Source of the DNA: Paracoccus shanxieyensis
Lineage (GTDB): Bacteria > Pseudomonadota > Alphaproteobacteria > Rhodobacterales > Rhodobacteraceae
Direction of reading: 5' to 3'
Length of the DNA stretch: 64,000 bases
Assembly (NCBI RefSeq): GCF_009711265.1
Contig: NZ_WMII01000008.1
Coordinates: forward strand, 1-64,000
Made by a program: the position numbers and the translations under genes. Positions 49,925-59,206 of this stretch are shown here, in pieces. How positions within the stretch are numbered: the first letter of the stretch is position 1; every line of letters begins with the position of its first letter. The notes below the pieces were generated by a model that did not search any database, was not told the origin of the DNA, and worked only from the letters and a program-made list of their open reading frames with translations.

Positions 49925-51103
49925 ATGACGACCAAGACGCAGGCCAGCGCCGAAGCCGCAATGACCGAAATCATGAGCGTGACCTCTGTGGTCCTGCCCG
50001 ACCCGCCGCCCGCTGCCCCCGTCTTTGCGCAGGCGCAGGGCCCGGTCGCCGAAGAAATCCGCAAGCGCATGGACGAAATCGACATCCGCGATACCGGCTC
50101 GATCGTGCATTTCGGCGCGCGGGCGCAGAACGAATTGCAGGAAATCAGCCAGGCCATGCTGGCCGATGTCAAGAACAAGGACGTTGGCCCGGCCGGCGAG
50201 TCGCTGCGCAACATCGTCACCACCATCCGCGGCTTTTCGGCGGGCGAACTGGATGTGCGCCGCGAACGCAGCTTCTGGGAACGCCTGACCGGCCGCGCCG
50301 CGCCCTTTGCGAAATTCGTCGCCAATTACGAAAAGGTGCAGGCGCAGATCGACAATATCACCGCCGAGCTTGACGGCCACCAGCACCGGCTGCTCAAGGA
50401 CATCAAGTCGCTGGACCTGCTTTACGACCGCACGCTGGATTTCTATGACGAACTGGCGCTGTATATCGCGGCGGGCGAAGAGAAGATCGCCCAGATCGAC
50501 CGCGAGGATGTGCCCGCCAAGGAAGCCGAGATGAACGCGGCGCCGGACGATCACAAGGTGATGAAGGCGCAGGAACTGCGCGACCTGCGCGCCTCGCGCG
50601 ATGATCTGGAACGCCGCGTGCATGATCTGAAGCTGACGCGTCAGGTCACCATGCAATCGCTGCCCTCGATCCGGCTGGTGCAGGAAAACGACAAGTCGCT
50701 GATCACCAAGATCAATTCCACGCTGGTCAATACCGTGCCGCTTTGGGAAACCCAACTGGCGCAGGCCGTCACCATCCAGCGCAGCGCGCAGGCGGCCACG
50801 GCCGTCAAGCAGGCCAACGACCTGACCAATGACCTTCTGGAAGCAAATGCCCGGAACCTGCGTCAGGCCAATGCCACGATCCGGTCCCAGATCGAACGCG
50901 GCGTGTTCGACATCGAAACCGTGCGCACCGCCAATGCCGAACTGATCGCCACCATCGAAGACAGCCTGCGCATCGCCGACGAAGGCAAGACCCGCCGCGC
51001 CGCCGCCGAAACCGAATTGCAGACGATGGAGGCGGAGCTGCGCAAGGTGCTGGCCTCGGCCAGCGCAAAGCAGCTTCCCGGCCAGACACAGGCCCGGTCA
51101 TGA
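49925..51103 (+). CDS. telA: Toxic anion resistance protein TelA
   Basis: This 392-residue protein belongs to the TelA/KlaA family, first linked to tellurite resistance on plasmids and now seen as part of wider membrane-stress systems. It is almost fully helical, with no signal peptide or membrane helix. Family marks include LDLLYDRTLDFYDELALYIA, the heptad-like AQELRDLRASRDDLERRVHD, QSLPSIRLVQENDKSL, and TVPLWETQLAQA. Its stop overlaps the start of the DUF2927 gene (ATGA). The XpaC partner often found with TelA is not adjacent; an SPFH protein is downstream instead. Confidence 0.9.
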   Translation: MTTKTQASAEAAMTEIMSVTSVVLPDPPPAAPVFAQAQGPVAEEIRKRMDEIDIRDTGSIVHFGARAQNELQEISQAMLADVKNKDVGPAGESLRNIVTTIRGFSAGELDVRRERSFWERLTGRAAPFAKFVANYEKVQAQIDNITAELDGHQHRLLKDIKSLDLLYDRTLDFYDELALYIAAGEEKIAQIDREDVPAKEAEMNAAPDDHKVMKAQELRDLRASRDDLERRVHDLKLTRQVTMQSLPSIRLVQENDKSLITKINSTLVNTVPLWETQLAQAVTIQRSAQAATAVKQANDLTNDLLEANARNLRQANATIRSQIERGVFDIETVRTANAELIATIEDSLRIADEGKTRRAAAETELQTMEAELRKVLASASAKQLPGQTQARS

Positions 51104-52158
51104 CGATCCGGGCGGCATCGCCAGCCACATGCCCCATGCCCCGCGCGTTCTTTCGCGCGGGTCTGCTGCTTGTGGGGCTGCTGGCGCTGTCGGCCTGTTC
51201 GGATGCCCTGCCGAAATCCGACACGCCCGATGCCATCGACGCCGCAGCCCCCCTGCCGCGCCCGGACCGCCCCGACCTGACGCAGGCCGCGCTGCGCCGC
51301 GACCGCGCCAGCGCCGCACGCGCCGCCAATGCCGCCGCCGCCAGCGCCGCCGATACGCCCGCCAGCCGCAACATGCGGGCCTATCTGACCAGCGTGCAAG
51401 AGACGCTTTTGGCGCGCGGCAAGATGCGCACAGATGGCGGCACGGAAATCCAGCTGACGCCGGAACGGCTGACCGACGATTTCGTGCTGATCGCGCTGCA
51501 TGACGAATATATCCGCGACGGCGACCGGCTGATCTCGAAATCCACGCCCGCGCCGCTGCGGCGCTGGGACCAGCCCATCTCGATGCGGATCGAATTCGGC
51601 GCCTCGGTCGCTCCGACCCAGCGCAACCGCGACCGGGCCGAGATCGCGAAATACGCCGCCCGCCTGCAGGCCGCCAGCGGCCATCCCATCGGGCTGACCA
51701 ATGGCGACGGCAATTACGACATCCTGATCCTGTCCGAGGACGAGCGCCGCGCCATCGGCCCGCGTCTGGCCGCACTTGTTCCCGGCATCCCGCCCGAGGA
51801 CATTCAGGCGCTGGTCACGCTGGCCCCGCAGAACTATTGCACGGTCTTTGCCTATTCGCGGGGCAGCTCCTCGACCTATGTGCAGGCCGTGGCCCTGATC
51901 CGGGCCGAAGCGCCTGCCCGGCTGCGGACCTCGTGTTTCCACGAAGAACTGGCGCAGGGCCTTGGCCTCGTCAATGACAGCCCGATGGTGCGCCCCTCGA
52001 TCTTCAACGATGACGAGGAATTCGCCCAACTGACCCCGCATGACGAATTGCTGTTGCAGATCCTGTACGATCCGCGCCTGCGCCCCGGTATGACCGAGGC
52101 CGAGGCCCGGCCCATCGTCTTGCAGATCGCGCGCGAATTGCTGGCGACCGACGTTTAG
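51100..52158 (+). CDS. DUF2927 lipoprotein
   Basis: The 352-residue product has a lipoprotein signal peptide with the lipobox in LLALSAC, then an alanine-rich, proline-rich stretch (about residues 35-85) and the DUF2927 domain. A CFHEELAQGLGLVNDSP segment in that domain looks like a zinc-peptidase HExxx-type motif, but the second E is offset, so activity is uncertain. It is translationally coupled to telA and would sit in the envelope. No function is known for DUF2927. Confidence 0.85.
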   Translation: MTIRAASPATCPMPRAFFRAGLLLVGLLALSACSDALPKSDTPDAIDAAAPLPRPDRPDLTQAALRRDRASAARAANAAAASAADTPASRNMRAYLTSVQETLLARGKMRTDGGTEIQLTPERLTDDFVLIALHDEYIRDGDRLISKSTPAPLRRWDQPISMRIEFGASVAPTQRNRDRAEIAKYAARLQAASGHPIGLTNGDGNYDILILSEDERRAIGPRLAALVPGIPPEDIQALVTLAPQNYCTVFAYSRGSSSTYVQAVALIRAEAPARLRTSCFHEELAQGLGLVNDSPMVRPSIFNDDEEFAQLTPHDELLLQILYDPRLRPGMTEAEARPIVLQIARELLATDV

Positions 52159-52249
52159 CCCCGCACCCGTTGACCCGCGCCTGCTGATCCGCCGCCAACC
52201 CGGTCGCGGCACGGAAAAACCGGCGCTGCTGCAAGGCGATATTCAAACC

Positions 52250-52279
52250 TTGTCCGCAGCCCTGAACCGGGGCTAGGAT
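52250..52279 (+). promoter_or_regulatory. Possible promoter before the SPFH gene
   Basis: TTGTCC and TAGGAT stand 18 bases apart in the 199-base gap after the DUF2927 gene. It would drive the SPFH and zinc-ribbon genes apart from telA. The match is moderate. Confidence 0.3.
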
Positions 52280-52357
52280 CGCCCGTGTGAACCATTTCGG
52301 GACGGTGCGCCCAGGGCGGGCCTGTCCGTGACCCACGTTATCAAAGGGGACGGAAGC

Positions 52358-53494
52358 ATGTCGATCTTCAACATTCTGGGCGGCGAGTTCATCGACATCA
52401 TCGAATGGACCGACGATACCCGCGACACCATGGTCTATCGCTTTCCGACCGTCGGCAGCGCCATCAAATACGGCGCCAAGCTGACCGTCCGCGAAGGTCA
52501 GGCCGCCGTCTTCATTCATGAGGGCCAGCTTGCCGATGTGTTCGGCCCCGGCCTCTACATGCTGGAAACCAACAACCTGCCGATCCTGACGCGCCTGCAG
52601 CACTGGGACCACGGCTTCCGCTCTCCGTTCAAGTCCGAGATCTATTTCGTCAACACCACCCGCTTCAACGACCTGAAATGGGGCACGAAAAACCCGGTCA
52701 TCGCCCGCGACCCGGAATTCGGCGCGGTGCGGCTGCGCGCCTTCGGCACCTATTCGATGCGCGTGACCGATCCGGGCAAGTTCATGCTGGAAATCGTCGG
52801 CACGGACGGCGAATTCACCAAGGACGAAATCAGCTTCCAGCTGCGCAACATCATCGTGCAGGAATTTTCCCGCATGATCGCAGGCTCGGGCATCCCGGTT
52901 CTGGACATGGCCGCGAATACCGGCCAGTTCGGCAGCATGATTGCCAAGGCGATCAGCCCGACCGTCACGCAATACGGCCTGACGATCCCGGAATTCTACA
53001 TCGAAAACATCAGCCTGCCCGACGAAGTCGAAAAGATGCTGGACAAGCGCACCTCGATGGGGATCGTCGGCGATCTGGACCGCTTCGGCCAATATGCCGC
53101 GTCCGAAGCGATGCTGAACGCCTCGACCCAGCCCGGCGGCATGGGCGCGGGCATCGGCGCGGGACTGGGCGCGGGCATGGGCGTCGCCATGGCAGGCGCG
53201 CGCGGCCCATGGGGCGCGGCCCCGGCGCAGCTTTCTCCGGCGCCCGCCGCGCAGACCCCGCCGCCGCTGCATCCCGAAACCGTCTGGCACATCGCCGTGG
53301 ACGGTCAGGCGCAGGGCCCTTATGGCCGCACCAAGCTGGGGCGGCTGGCGAACGAAGGCGGCTTTGCCCGCGACACGCTGGTCTGGACCCCCGGTCAGGA
53401 CGGCTGGAAACCCGCCGATGAGGTGGCCGAACTGGCACAGCTTTTCACCATCTCGCCCCCGCCGCCGCCCCCGCCGCTGCCCCGGCAGGACTAA
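52358..53494 (+). CDS. SPFH/Band 7 domain protein with C-terminal GYF_2 domain
   Basis: The 378-residue protein has an N-terminal SPFH domain (about residues 20-270: YGAKLTVREGQAAVFIHEGQ, GPGLYMLETNNLPILTRL, IIVQEFSRMIAGSGI), a glycine-rich linker (GGMGAGIGAGLGAGMGVAMA) and a GYF_2 domain at about 300-360 (WHIAVDGQAQGPYGRTKLGR, WTPGQDGWKPADEV), ending in a run of prolines. SPFH proteins form large rings at membranes. The ATG at 52358 was chosen; a GTG at 52328 in frame would add ten residues. It is 12 bases upstream of the zinc-ribbon gene. Confidence 0.9.
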   Translation: MSIFNILGGEFIDIIEWTDDTRDTMVYRFPTVGSAIKYGAKLTVREGQAAVFIHEGQLADVFGPGLYMLETNNLPILTRLQHWDHGFRSPFKSEIYFVNTTRFNDLKWGTKNPVIARDPEFGAVRLRAFGTYSMRVTDPGKFMLEIVGTDGEFTKDEISFQLRNIIVQEFSRMIAGSGIPVLDMAANTGQFGSMIAKAISPTVTQYGLTIPEFYIENISLPDEVEKMLDKRTSMGIVGDLDRFGQYAASEAMLNASTQPGGMGAGIGAGLGAGMGVAMAGARGPWGAAPAQLSPAPAAQTPPPLHPETVWHIAVDGQAQGPYGRTKLGRLANEGGFARDTLVWTPGQDGWKPADEVAELAQLFTISPPPPPPPLPRQD

Positions 53495-53506
53495 GCGGAC
53501 GCGCCC

Positions 53507-54784
53507 ATGCCGACGCCTCCCTCGGAATATCGTTACCCGTGCGAGAATTGCGGCGCGGGGCTGGAATTTTCGCCCGGCCAGCAACGCCTGAAATGCCCCT
53601 ATTGCGGCCATCAGCAGGATATCGGCCCCGGCCCCGCACGCGCGCCCAGCCGCTCGGCGCAGGACGGGCCATGGGGCGATGCGGCGATCCTGCGCGACCC
53701 CGCCACGGGCCGGGCGCTGCAATGGGATGCCAGCCACAAAGCCCCCGAGATCGTCGAGCTGCCGCTGCATCAGGGCCTGAACCTTGACCGCGACAGCGAC
53801 CTGACGGAAACCCACCGCACGCTATCCTGCCCCAATTGCGGCGCCAAGATCGAGGTGACCTCGGACAGCCACGCCTCGGCCTGCCCGTTCTGCGCCACGG
53901 CGGTGGTGACCGATACCGGAACGACGCGCCTGATCAAACCGCAGGGCGTCCTGCCCTTCATCATCACGCAGGATCAGGCGAAATCGGCGCTGGAAAGCTG
54001 GCTCAAGGGGCTATGGTTCGCGCCCTCAGGGCTGACGGCCTATGCCCGGCGCGGCAAGCGGCTGCAGGGCATCTATTCGCCGTTCTGGACTTTCGACGCG
54101 ATGACGCAATCGCAATATGCCGGCGCGCGCGGCGATTGGTATTACGAAACGGTCTGGGTCACGCGAGAGATCAACGGCCAGCGTCAGCGCGTGGCCGAAC
54201 AGGTGCGCCGCACCCGCTGGACCCCGGTGCAGGGCCGGGTGCAGCGGCATTTCAACGATGTGCTGGTGCTGGCCTCCAGCGCCCTGCCCCGCCGCATCAC
54301 CGACGCGCTGACGCCGTGGGATCTGTCGCATCTGATGCCCTATCGCCCCGATTACCTCGCGGGCTTTCTGGCCGAGGGCTATACCATCCCGCTGGCTTCC
54401 GGCCATGACATCGCCCAGCAGGAAATGGCCGGGGTGATCGCCATGGACGTGCGCCGCGCGATCGGCGGCAACGAACAGCAGGTCAGCCAGATCCGCACCA
54501 GCCACTCGGACGAAACCTTCAAGCATATCCTGCTGCCGGTCTGGACCGCCGCGTATCGCTATAACGGCAAAAGCTACCGCTTCGTGGTGAACGGCCAGTC
54601 GGGGCGGGTGCAGGGGGAACGCCCGTGGTCGGTGTGGAAGATCGCGCTGGCGGTGCTGGCCGCTCTGGCGCTGGTGGCGGCGCTTTTGGTGCTGAACGAA
54701 CATGGCCGCTATGTGCAACTGGGCACAGGACAGGGGATCCGCTTCGATCTGCCCGCGATTTCCATCGACGGCCCCGGCAGTTAA
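53507..54784 (+). CDS. Double zinc-ribbon membrane protein
   Basis: This 425-residue protein has two zinc ribbons, CENCGAG/CPYCGHQ near residues 12-35 and CPNCGAK/CPFCATA near 108-131, then a large domain of unknown function (YSPFWTFDAMTQSQYAGARG, LPRRITDALTPWDL) and one transmembrane helix near the C-terminus (IALAVLAALALVAALLVL). Databases often label relatives as TFIIB zinc-ribbon or primosomal N'-like, but no helicase motif is present. It is coupled with the SPFH gene and probably works with it at the membrane. Confidence 0.85.
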   Translation: MPTPPSEYRYPCENCGAGLEFSPGQQRLKCPYCGHQQDIGPGPARAPSRSAQDGPWGDAAILRDPATGRALQWDASHKAPEIVELPLHQGLNLDRDSDLTETHRTLSCPNCGAKIEVTSDSHASACPFCATAVVTDTGTTRLIKPQGVLPFIITQDQAKSALESWLKGLWFAPSGLTAYARRGKRLQGIYSPFWTFDAMTQSQYAGARGDWYYETVWVTREINGQRQRVAEQVRRTRWTPVQGRVQRHFNDVLVLASSALPRRITDALTPWDLSHLMPYRPDYLAGFLAEGYTIPLASGHDIAQQEMAGVIAMDVRRAIGGNEQQVSQIRTSHSDETFKHILLPVWTAAYRYNGKSYRFVVNGQSGRVQGERPWSVWKIALAVLAALALVAALLVLNEHGRYVQLGTGQGIRFDLPAISIDGPGS

Positions 54785-54823
54785 CGCTATCAGGACGAAA
54801 AACCAAAAGGGGGAGGACAGCCC

Positions 54824-55741
54824 GTGATCCTGTGCGCAGGCGAGTCGCTGATAGATATGGTGCCCGAGGCAGGCGGCTTCCGCCCGCTGGCAGGTGGCGC
54901 GGTGTATAACACGGCCATCGCGCTTGGCCGTCTGGGCGCGCCGACCAGCTATCTCTGGCCGATTTCGCGCGATGATTTCGGCCAGACGCTGCTGCAGCCG
55001 CTGACGCAGGCGGGCGTCGCCACGGATCTCTGCCCGCGCTCGGACCGGCTGACGACGCTGGCCTTCGTCACCCTGACCGATGGCGAGGCGCGGTATTCCT
55101 TCTATGACGAAGGCTCGGCAGGACGCATGTTCGGCCCCGAGGACCTGCCCGATCTGTCGCAAGACATCAGCGCGCTCTTCATCGGCGGCATCAGCCTTGT
55201 CCCCGATCCCTGCGGCAACACCATCGAGGAACTGGCGAAACGCGCCCGCCCCCGGATGCCGGTGATGCTGGACCCGAATATCCGCCCCTTCTTCATTCAG
55301 GATGCCGATGCCTACCGGGCGCGCCTGCGCCGCCTGATCGCGATGGCCGATATCGTCAAGCTTTCCGCCGATGATCTGGACTGGCTGATGCCGGGCACAA
55401 GCTTCACCGATGCCGCAGCGGACATCCTGTCGCAAGGCCCCAAGGTGCTGCTGCAAACCGGCGGCGCCCAGGGTGCCACGGCGCATTGGCAGGGCGCGCC
55501 CGTCTCGGCCCCCGCCCTGCTGGTCGATGTCGCCGATACCATCGGCGCGGGCGATACCTTCAATGCGGGCGTGCTGGCGGCGCTGCACCAATCCGGCCGC
55601 CTGACCCGCCATGGCATCGACACCCTGACGCAGCAAGACCTGCTGCAAGCCCTGACCCTTGGCACCCGCGCGGCAGCGGTCACCGTCTCGCGCCCCGGCG
55701 CAAACCCGCCATGGCTGCGCGAACTTGCTCTGGGCGCATAA
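54824..55741 (+). CDS. PfkB family carbohydrate kinase
   Basis: The 305-residue protein is a ribokinase-family sugar kinase resembling fructokinases. The first motif is seen in PLAGGAVYNTAIALGRLG and the second, with the catalytic aspartate, in VADTIGAGDTFNAGVLAAL. GGGGGAGGA precedes the GTG start at 54824. It stands 39 bases after the zinc-ribbon gene and is ended by a strong terminator. The sugar (fructose is the usual guess) is not shown by sequence. Confidence 0.87.
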   Translation: MILCAGESLIDMVPEAGGFRPLAGGAVYNTAIALGRLGAPTSYLWPISRDDFGQTLLQPLTQAGVATDLCPRSDRLTTLAFVTLTDGEARYSFYDEGSAGRMFGPEDLPDLSQDISALFIGGISLVPDPCGNTIEELAKRARPRMPVMLDPNIRPFFIQDADAYRARLRRLIAMADIVKLSADDLDWLMPGTSFTDAAADILSQGPKVLLQTGGAQGATAHWQGAPVSAPALLVDVADTIGAGDTFNAGVLAALHQSGRLTRHGIDTLTQQDLLQALTLGTRAAAVTVSRPGANPPWLRELALGA

Positions 55742-55769
55742 CCGCCACAATCATTCCCCCGGCCCCAAA

Positions 55770-55806
55770 CAAAAAAAGCGACGCCTCCACAGCGTCGCTT
55801 CTTCGT
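55770..55806. terminator. Bidirectional terminator between the PfkB gene and hflX
   Basis: Arms AGCGACGC and GCGTCGCT (seven-base loop) have seven As on the left and TTCTTCG on the right. Both convergent genes can end here. The right side continues into the trailer motif ending CAAATACTC at 55819. Confidence 0.85.
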
Positions 55807-55852
55807 TCTTCAAATACTCACAGCACCGTCCGCCACAGGCAACCCCGCCAGA

Positions 55853-55912
55853 CCCTCAAGCCGAAAACCCTCAAGCCGAAAACCCTCAAGCCGCAAACCC
55901 TCAAGGCCCAAC
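55853..55912. repeat. 15-base tandem repeat downstream of hflX
   Basis: Four direct copies of a 15-base unit follow one another: CCCTCAAGCCGAAAA twice without change, then CCCTCAAGCCGCAAA, then CCCTCAAGGCCCAAC. The array ends three bases before the hflX stop codon (on the minus strand it begins directly after the stop). No function is evident; copy number may vary between strains. Confidence 0.8.
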
Positions 55913-55915
55913 CGC

Positions 55916-57223
55916 TCAAAGCGCCTCGAAAGCCAGTCGCTGCCGCTCGGTCCAGCCGACGGTCAGATGCACGCCATCCTCGGCCACCGCCTCGCGCAGG
56001 ACGATGCCCTGCCCGTGCAGCCATGCCCGCCGCCGCCCGTCGCCATGGCCCAGCACCAGCTCGGCCTCGGCCCGCGGCTCATCCAGCGCCACGGCCAGCC
56101 GCGCCTCGACGGCGGCCAGCAGATCGTCCAGCCCCTCGCCACTCAGCGCCGAGATCGCCTGCACACCCTCGGTGCGCGCATCGGTGCGGCGCAACGCTTC
56201 GCGCGTGGGCGCGCTCAGCGCGTCGATCTTGTTCCAGACCTCGATCAGCGGCACGTCCTCCTCGACGCCCAGACTGTCCAGAATCTCGCCGACATCGCCC
56301 GCCTGCTCCTCGGTCTCGGGATGCGAGATGTCGCGGACATGCAGGATCAGATCGGCGGCCAGCACCTCCTCCAGCGTGGCCCGGAAGGCCGCGACCAGCT
56401 CATGCGGCAGGTCCGAGATGAAACCCACCGTATCCGACAGGATCACCCGGCGCCCACCGGGCAGCACCATCTGGCGCATGGTCGGGTCCAGCGTGGCGAA
56501 AAGCTGATCCTTGGCCATGACCTCGGCCCCGGTCAGCACGTTGAACAGCGTGGATTTTCCGGCATTGGTGTAACCCACCAGCGCAACGATCGGATAAGGC
56601 ACCTTGGCGCGGGCCTTGCGGTGCAATTCGCGCGTCTTGACCACCCGCTCAAGCTGGCGGCGCAGACGCACGACCTGTTCGTCGATGGCGCGGCGGTCGG
56701 CCTCGATCTGGGTTTCGCCCGGACCGCCCACGAATCCCAGCCCGCCGCGCTGGCGTTCAAGGTGGGTCCATGCCCGCACCAGCCGCGTGCGCTGATAGGC
56801 CAGCGCCGCCAGTTCGACCTGCAACACGCCCTCGCGGGTCTGGGCGCGGTCGGCAAAGATCTCAAGGATCAGCCCGGTGCGGTCCAGAATCTTGACGCCC
56901 CAGTCCTTTTCCAGATTGCGCTGCTGCACGGGCGTCACCGGCCCGTCGATCAGCACCAGTTCCGCCCCCTCGCCTTCGGCGGCGGCCTTGATGTGCTGGC
57001 CGATTTCTTCGCGCTTGCCCTTGGAAAACAGCATGCCGGCATCGGGATTGCGCAGCTTGGCGACCTCGGCCCCGGTCACGTCGATGGCGGGCAGCGCGTG
57101 GGCCAGTGCCACCGCCTCCTCCAGCGCCAGATCCGGGGATCGCCGCGTGCGCGAATTGCCAAGATCCGGGTGGATCACATAGGCGCGGGTCGGACGTTCG
57201 CGGGTTTCAGTCGGATCGGCCAA
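55916..57223 (-). CDS. hflX: GTPase HflX
   Basis: The 435-residue ribosome-associated GTPase splits stalled or hibernating ribosomes. The N-terminal HflX domain holds LIDGPVTPVQQRNLEKDW and the glycine-rich GGLGFVGGPGETQIEADRR; the G domain has GYTNAGKSTLFN, DTVGFISDLP and NKID. Translation starts with TTG at 57223, directly after the hfq stop, behind a GAGGA; no ATG gives the family N-terminus. The hfq-hflX pairing is the classical one. Confidence 0.95.
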   Translation of the reverse strand: MADPTETRERPTRAYVIHPDLGNSRTRRSPDLALEEAVALAHALPAIDVTGAEVAKLRNPDAGMLFSKGKREEIGQHIKAAAEGEGAELVLIDGPVTPVQQRNLEKDWGVKILDRTGLILEIFADRAQTREGVLQVELAALAYQRTRLVRAWTHLERQRGGLGFVGGPGETQIEADRRAIDEQVVRLRRQLERVVKTRELHRKARAKVPYPIVALVGYTNAGKSTLFNVLTGAEVMAKDQLFATLDPTMRQMVLPGGRRVILSDTVGFISDLPHELVAAFRATLEEVLAADLILHVRDISHPETEEQAGDVGEILDSLGVEEDVPLIEVWNKIDALSAPTREALRRTDARTEGVQAISALSGEGLDDLLAAVEARLAVALDEPRAEAELVLGHGDGRRRAWLHGQGIVLREAVAEDGVHLTVGWTERQRLAFEAL

Positions 57224-57457
57224 TCATTCCTCGCCGTCGTAAAGGCTGATCGGCTGCCCCGGCATGATGGTGGAGATCGCGTGTTTATACACAAGCTGCG
57301 ACTGACCATCGCGGCGCAACAGAACGCAGAAGTTGTCAAACCAGGTGATAACGCCCTGAAGTTTCACGCCATTGATCAGAAAGATCGTGACGGGAACCTT
57401 GCTTTTGCGGACATGGTTCAGAAAAGCGTCCTGAAGGTTCTGTTTGTCGCCAGCCAT
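57224..57457 (-). CDS. hfq: RNA chaperone Hfq
   Basis: The 77-residue Sm-like protein forms hexamers that pair small RNAs with mRNAs. It opens [20 protein letters not shown], with Sm1 in [20 protein letters not shown] and Sm2 in [11 protein letters not shown], and has almost no C-terminal tail, as is usual for alphaproteobacteria. It stands directly before hflX. A good promoter lies about 35 bases upstream of its ATG. Confidence 0.97.
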   Translation of the reverse strand: MAGDKQNLQDAFLNHVRKSKVPVTIFLINGVKLQGVITWFDNFCVLLRRDGQSQLVYKHAISTIMPGQPISLYDGEE

Positions 57458-57491
57458 TTTGGGGCACCTTGTTCTTATCGCTGTTTTCCAA

Positions 57492-57520
57492 GACTTAGGC
57501 GAGCCGCCCGGCGCTTGCAA
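57492..57520 (-). promoter_or_regulatory. Candidate promoter of hfq
   Basis: On the minus strand TTGCAA and TAAGTC are 17 bases apart in the 116-base gap between trkH and hfq, about 35 bases from the hfq ATG. It would allow hfq-hflX to be transcribed apart from the trk genes. Confidence 0.5.
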
Positions 57521-57573
57521 GCCGGTGATGGGCAAAGCTGGCAAGCGTTGCCGCAATGCCCCGCCCGCCGCCG

Positions 57574-59196
57574 CTATCTGCGCCAGAAATCCGGGGAAAA
57601 CAGCGCAAGAATGGCCAGCGTCTCGACCCGGCCCACGATCATCGCCCCGGCAAGGATGGCCTTGGTCAGGACCGGCAGACCGGCCCAGCCCTCCCATGGC
57701 GCGCCCGCCATGCCGGCGCTGCCCTGAAAGACCGGCGTCATCGGGATCGCGCCTGCCAGCGGTCCGGTATTGGTCAGCGCGGCGATCGATAGGATGGTGG
57801 CGCTGTCGAATTCGATCTGTTGCAGCGAAATCAGCGTGACCACGACCGCGATGGAACTGGCAAACAGCATGAAGAAGATGAAGGCCAGATAGGCCCCTTC
57901 ATTGCGCAGCCTCCGCGCCATCAGCCCGCCGCCCCCGACCGAGGCCGGATGCACGATCTTTTCCAGCTCGCGTTCGGAATGACGCGCCAGCGCATAGACG
58001 CGCAACAGCTTGACGCCGCCCGCCGTGGTCGCGACCCCGCCCCCCATCATCGCCAGCCCCGCCAGCATCAGACCGGGCGAACTGATCCCCGACCAGTTGC
58101 GCGCGCCCTGCCACTCGACCGAGTTCCAGCCGGTCGTGGTCAGATAGCTCAGCCCATTGAAAATCCCGCCCCATGCCGCGGACAGCGCACTGTCCACCGA
58201 GGCCAGCACCCCCGGAGCGCCCCCCGGAGCCACCTCGATGGCCCCCAGAAAATGGCGCAGAAACAACATCCCCGCGACGAACAGCACGACCCCCGCCGCA
58301 AGGTTCAGCTCGGGATCCTGCGTCCAGCGATCCGAGGTCTGCAACTCACCACCCCCCGGCCAGAACCGCCGCGACAAGGCCGGGATCAGAAAGACGAAGA
58401 TGATCATCTCGCCCACGACGCCGGATTGCTGGGACGCGCCGCCCGAAACCGGGCTGATGCCACTGGTCGACAGCGTGCCCAGCGCCCGGGTCAGCGCGAT
58501 CAGCCCCGGCTCTCCGGCGATCAGCAGCAGCACCCACATCACCAGCGTCAGACCGGCATAAAGCGGAAAGACCTGACGCAGCGACCGCGCGGTGCGATAG
58601 ACAGGATCGCTCATCTCGGTGCGGAAATCCGGGGCGGACAGATGCGTGACGTGCCGGGGCACCTCGGCGGAGCGCGGCAAACGCTCGAACCGCTCATTGC
58701 GGCCATAAGGAGTCGCCATGATCTCGAAGCCGCCGACGCGCAAAGGCGCCAGCAGCGCGACAGCGGCGACCAGCATGAACAGCCCGCCCATCCAGCCCAC
58801 CAGCGCGCGCCACAGATGCAAGGACGGCGCCAGCCGCTCGGCATCGTAAAGCGTGGCGCCCGTCGTGGTCAGGCAGGACACCATCTCCCACCAGGCATTG
58901 AAAAAGCCGGTATCGGGCAGACACAGCAGAAAGGGCACGGCCATCAGCGCGGGCAGACCGACCATCGCGCCCAGCATGGTCAGCAGCACGCTGCGCGGAC
59001 GCGATCGGTCGGGCCGGTCGGCGGTGGCGATGCCGAAGATGGCCGACAGCACGAAGAACAGCCCGGCGCTGCCCAGAAACGCCGAGCCGATCTGATGATC
59101 GTCGCGCGCATGGGCGTGCAGCCCCGGCAGGATCATCGCCAGCGACACGATCCCCGCAAGGATCACCAGCAGCGGCAGGCGCAACAGAACCCGCAT
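57574..59196 (-). CDS. trkH: Potassium uptake protein TrkH
   Basis: The 540-residue membrane protein is the channel part of the Trk potassium system. It has about ten hydrophobic segments and the repeated selectivity-loop sequences, such as [29 protein letters not shown] and [14 protein letters not shown], as well as [11 protein letters not shown] in the last repeat. The ATG at 59196 was chosen. It lies 10 bases downstream of trkA, so the pair forms a working operon. Confidence 0.95.
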   Translation of the reverse strand: MRVLLRLPLLVILAGIVSLAMILPGLHAHARDDHQIGSAFLGSAGLFFVLSAIFGIATADRPDRSRPRSVLLTMLGAMVGLPALMAVPFLLCLPDTGFFNAWWEMVSCLTTTGATLYDAERLAPSLHLWRALVGWMGGLFMLVAAVALLAPLRVGGFEIMATPYGRNERFERLPRSAEVPRHVTHLSAPDFRTEMSDPVYRTARSLRQVFPLYAGLTLVMWVLLLIAGEPGLIALTRALGTLSTSGISPVSGGASQQSGVVGEMIIFVFLIPALSRRFWPGGGELQTSDRWTQDPELNLAAGVVLFVAGMLFLRHFLGAIEVAPGGAPGVLASVDSALSAAWGGIFNGLSYLTTTGWNSVEWQGARNWSGISSPGLMLAGLAMMGGGVATTAGGVKLLRVYALARHSERELEKIVHPASVGGGGLMARRLRNEGAYLAFIFFMLFASSIAVVVTLISLQQIEFDSATILSIAALTNTGPLAGAIPMTPVFQGSAGMAGAPWEGWAGLPVLTKAILAGAMIVGRVETLAILALFSPDFWRR

Positions 59197-59206
59197 CCCC
59201 CGCCCC

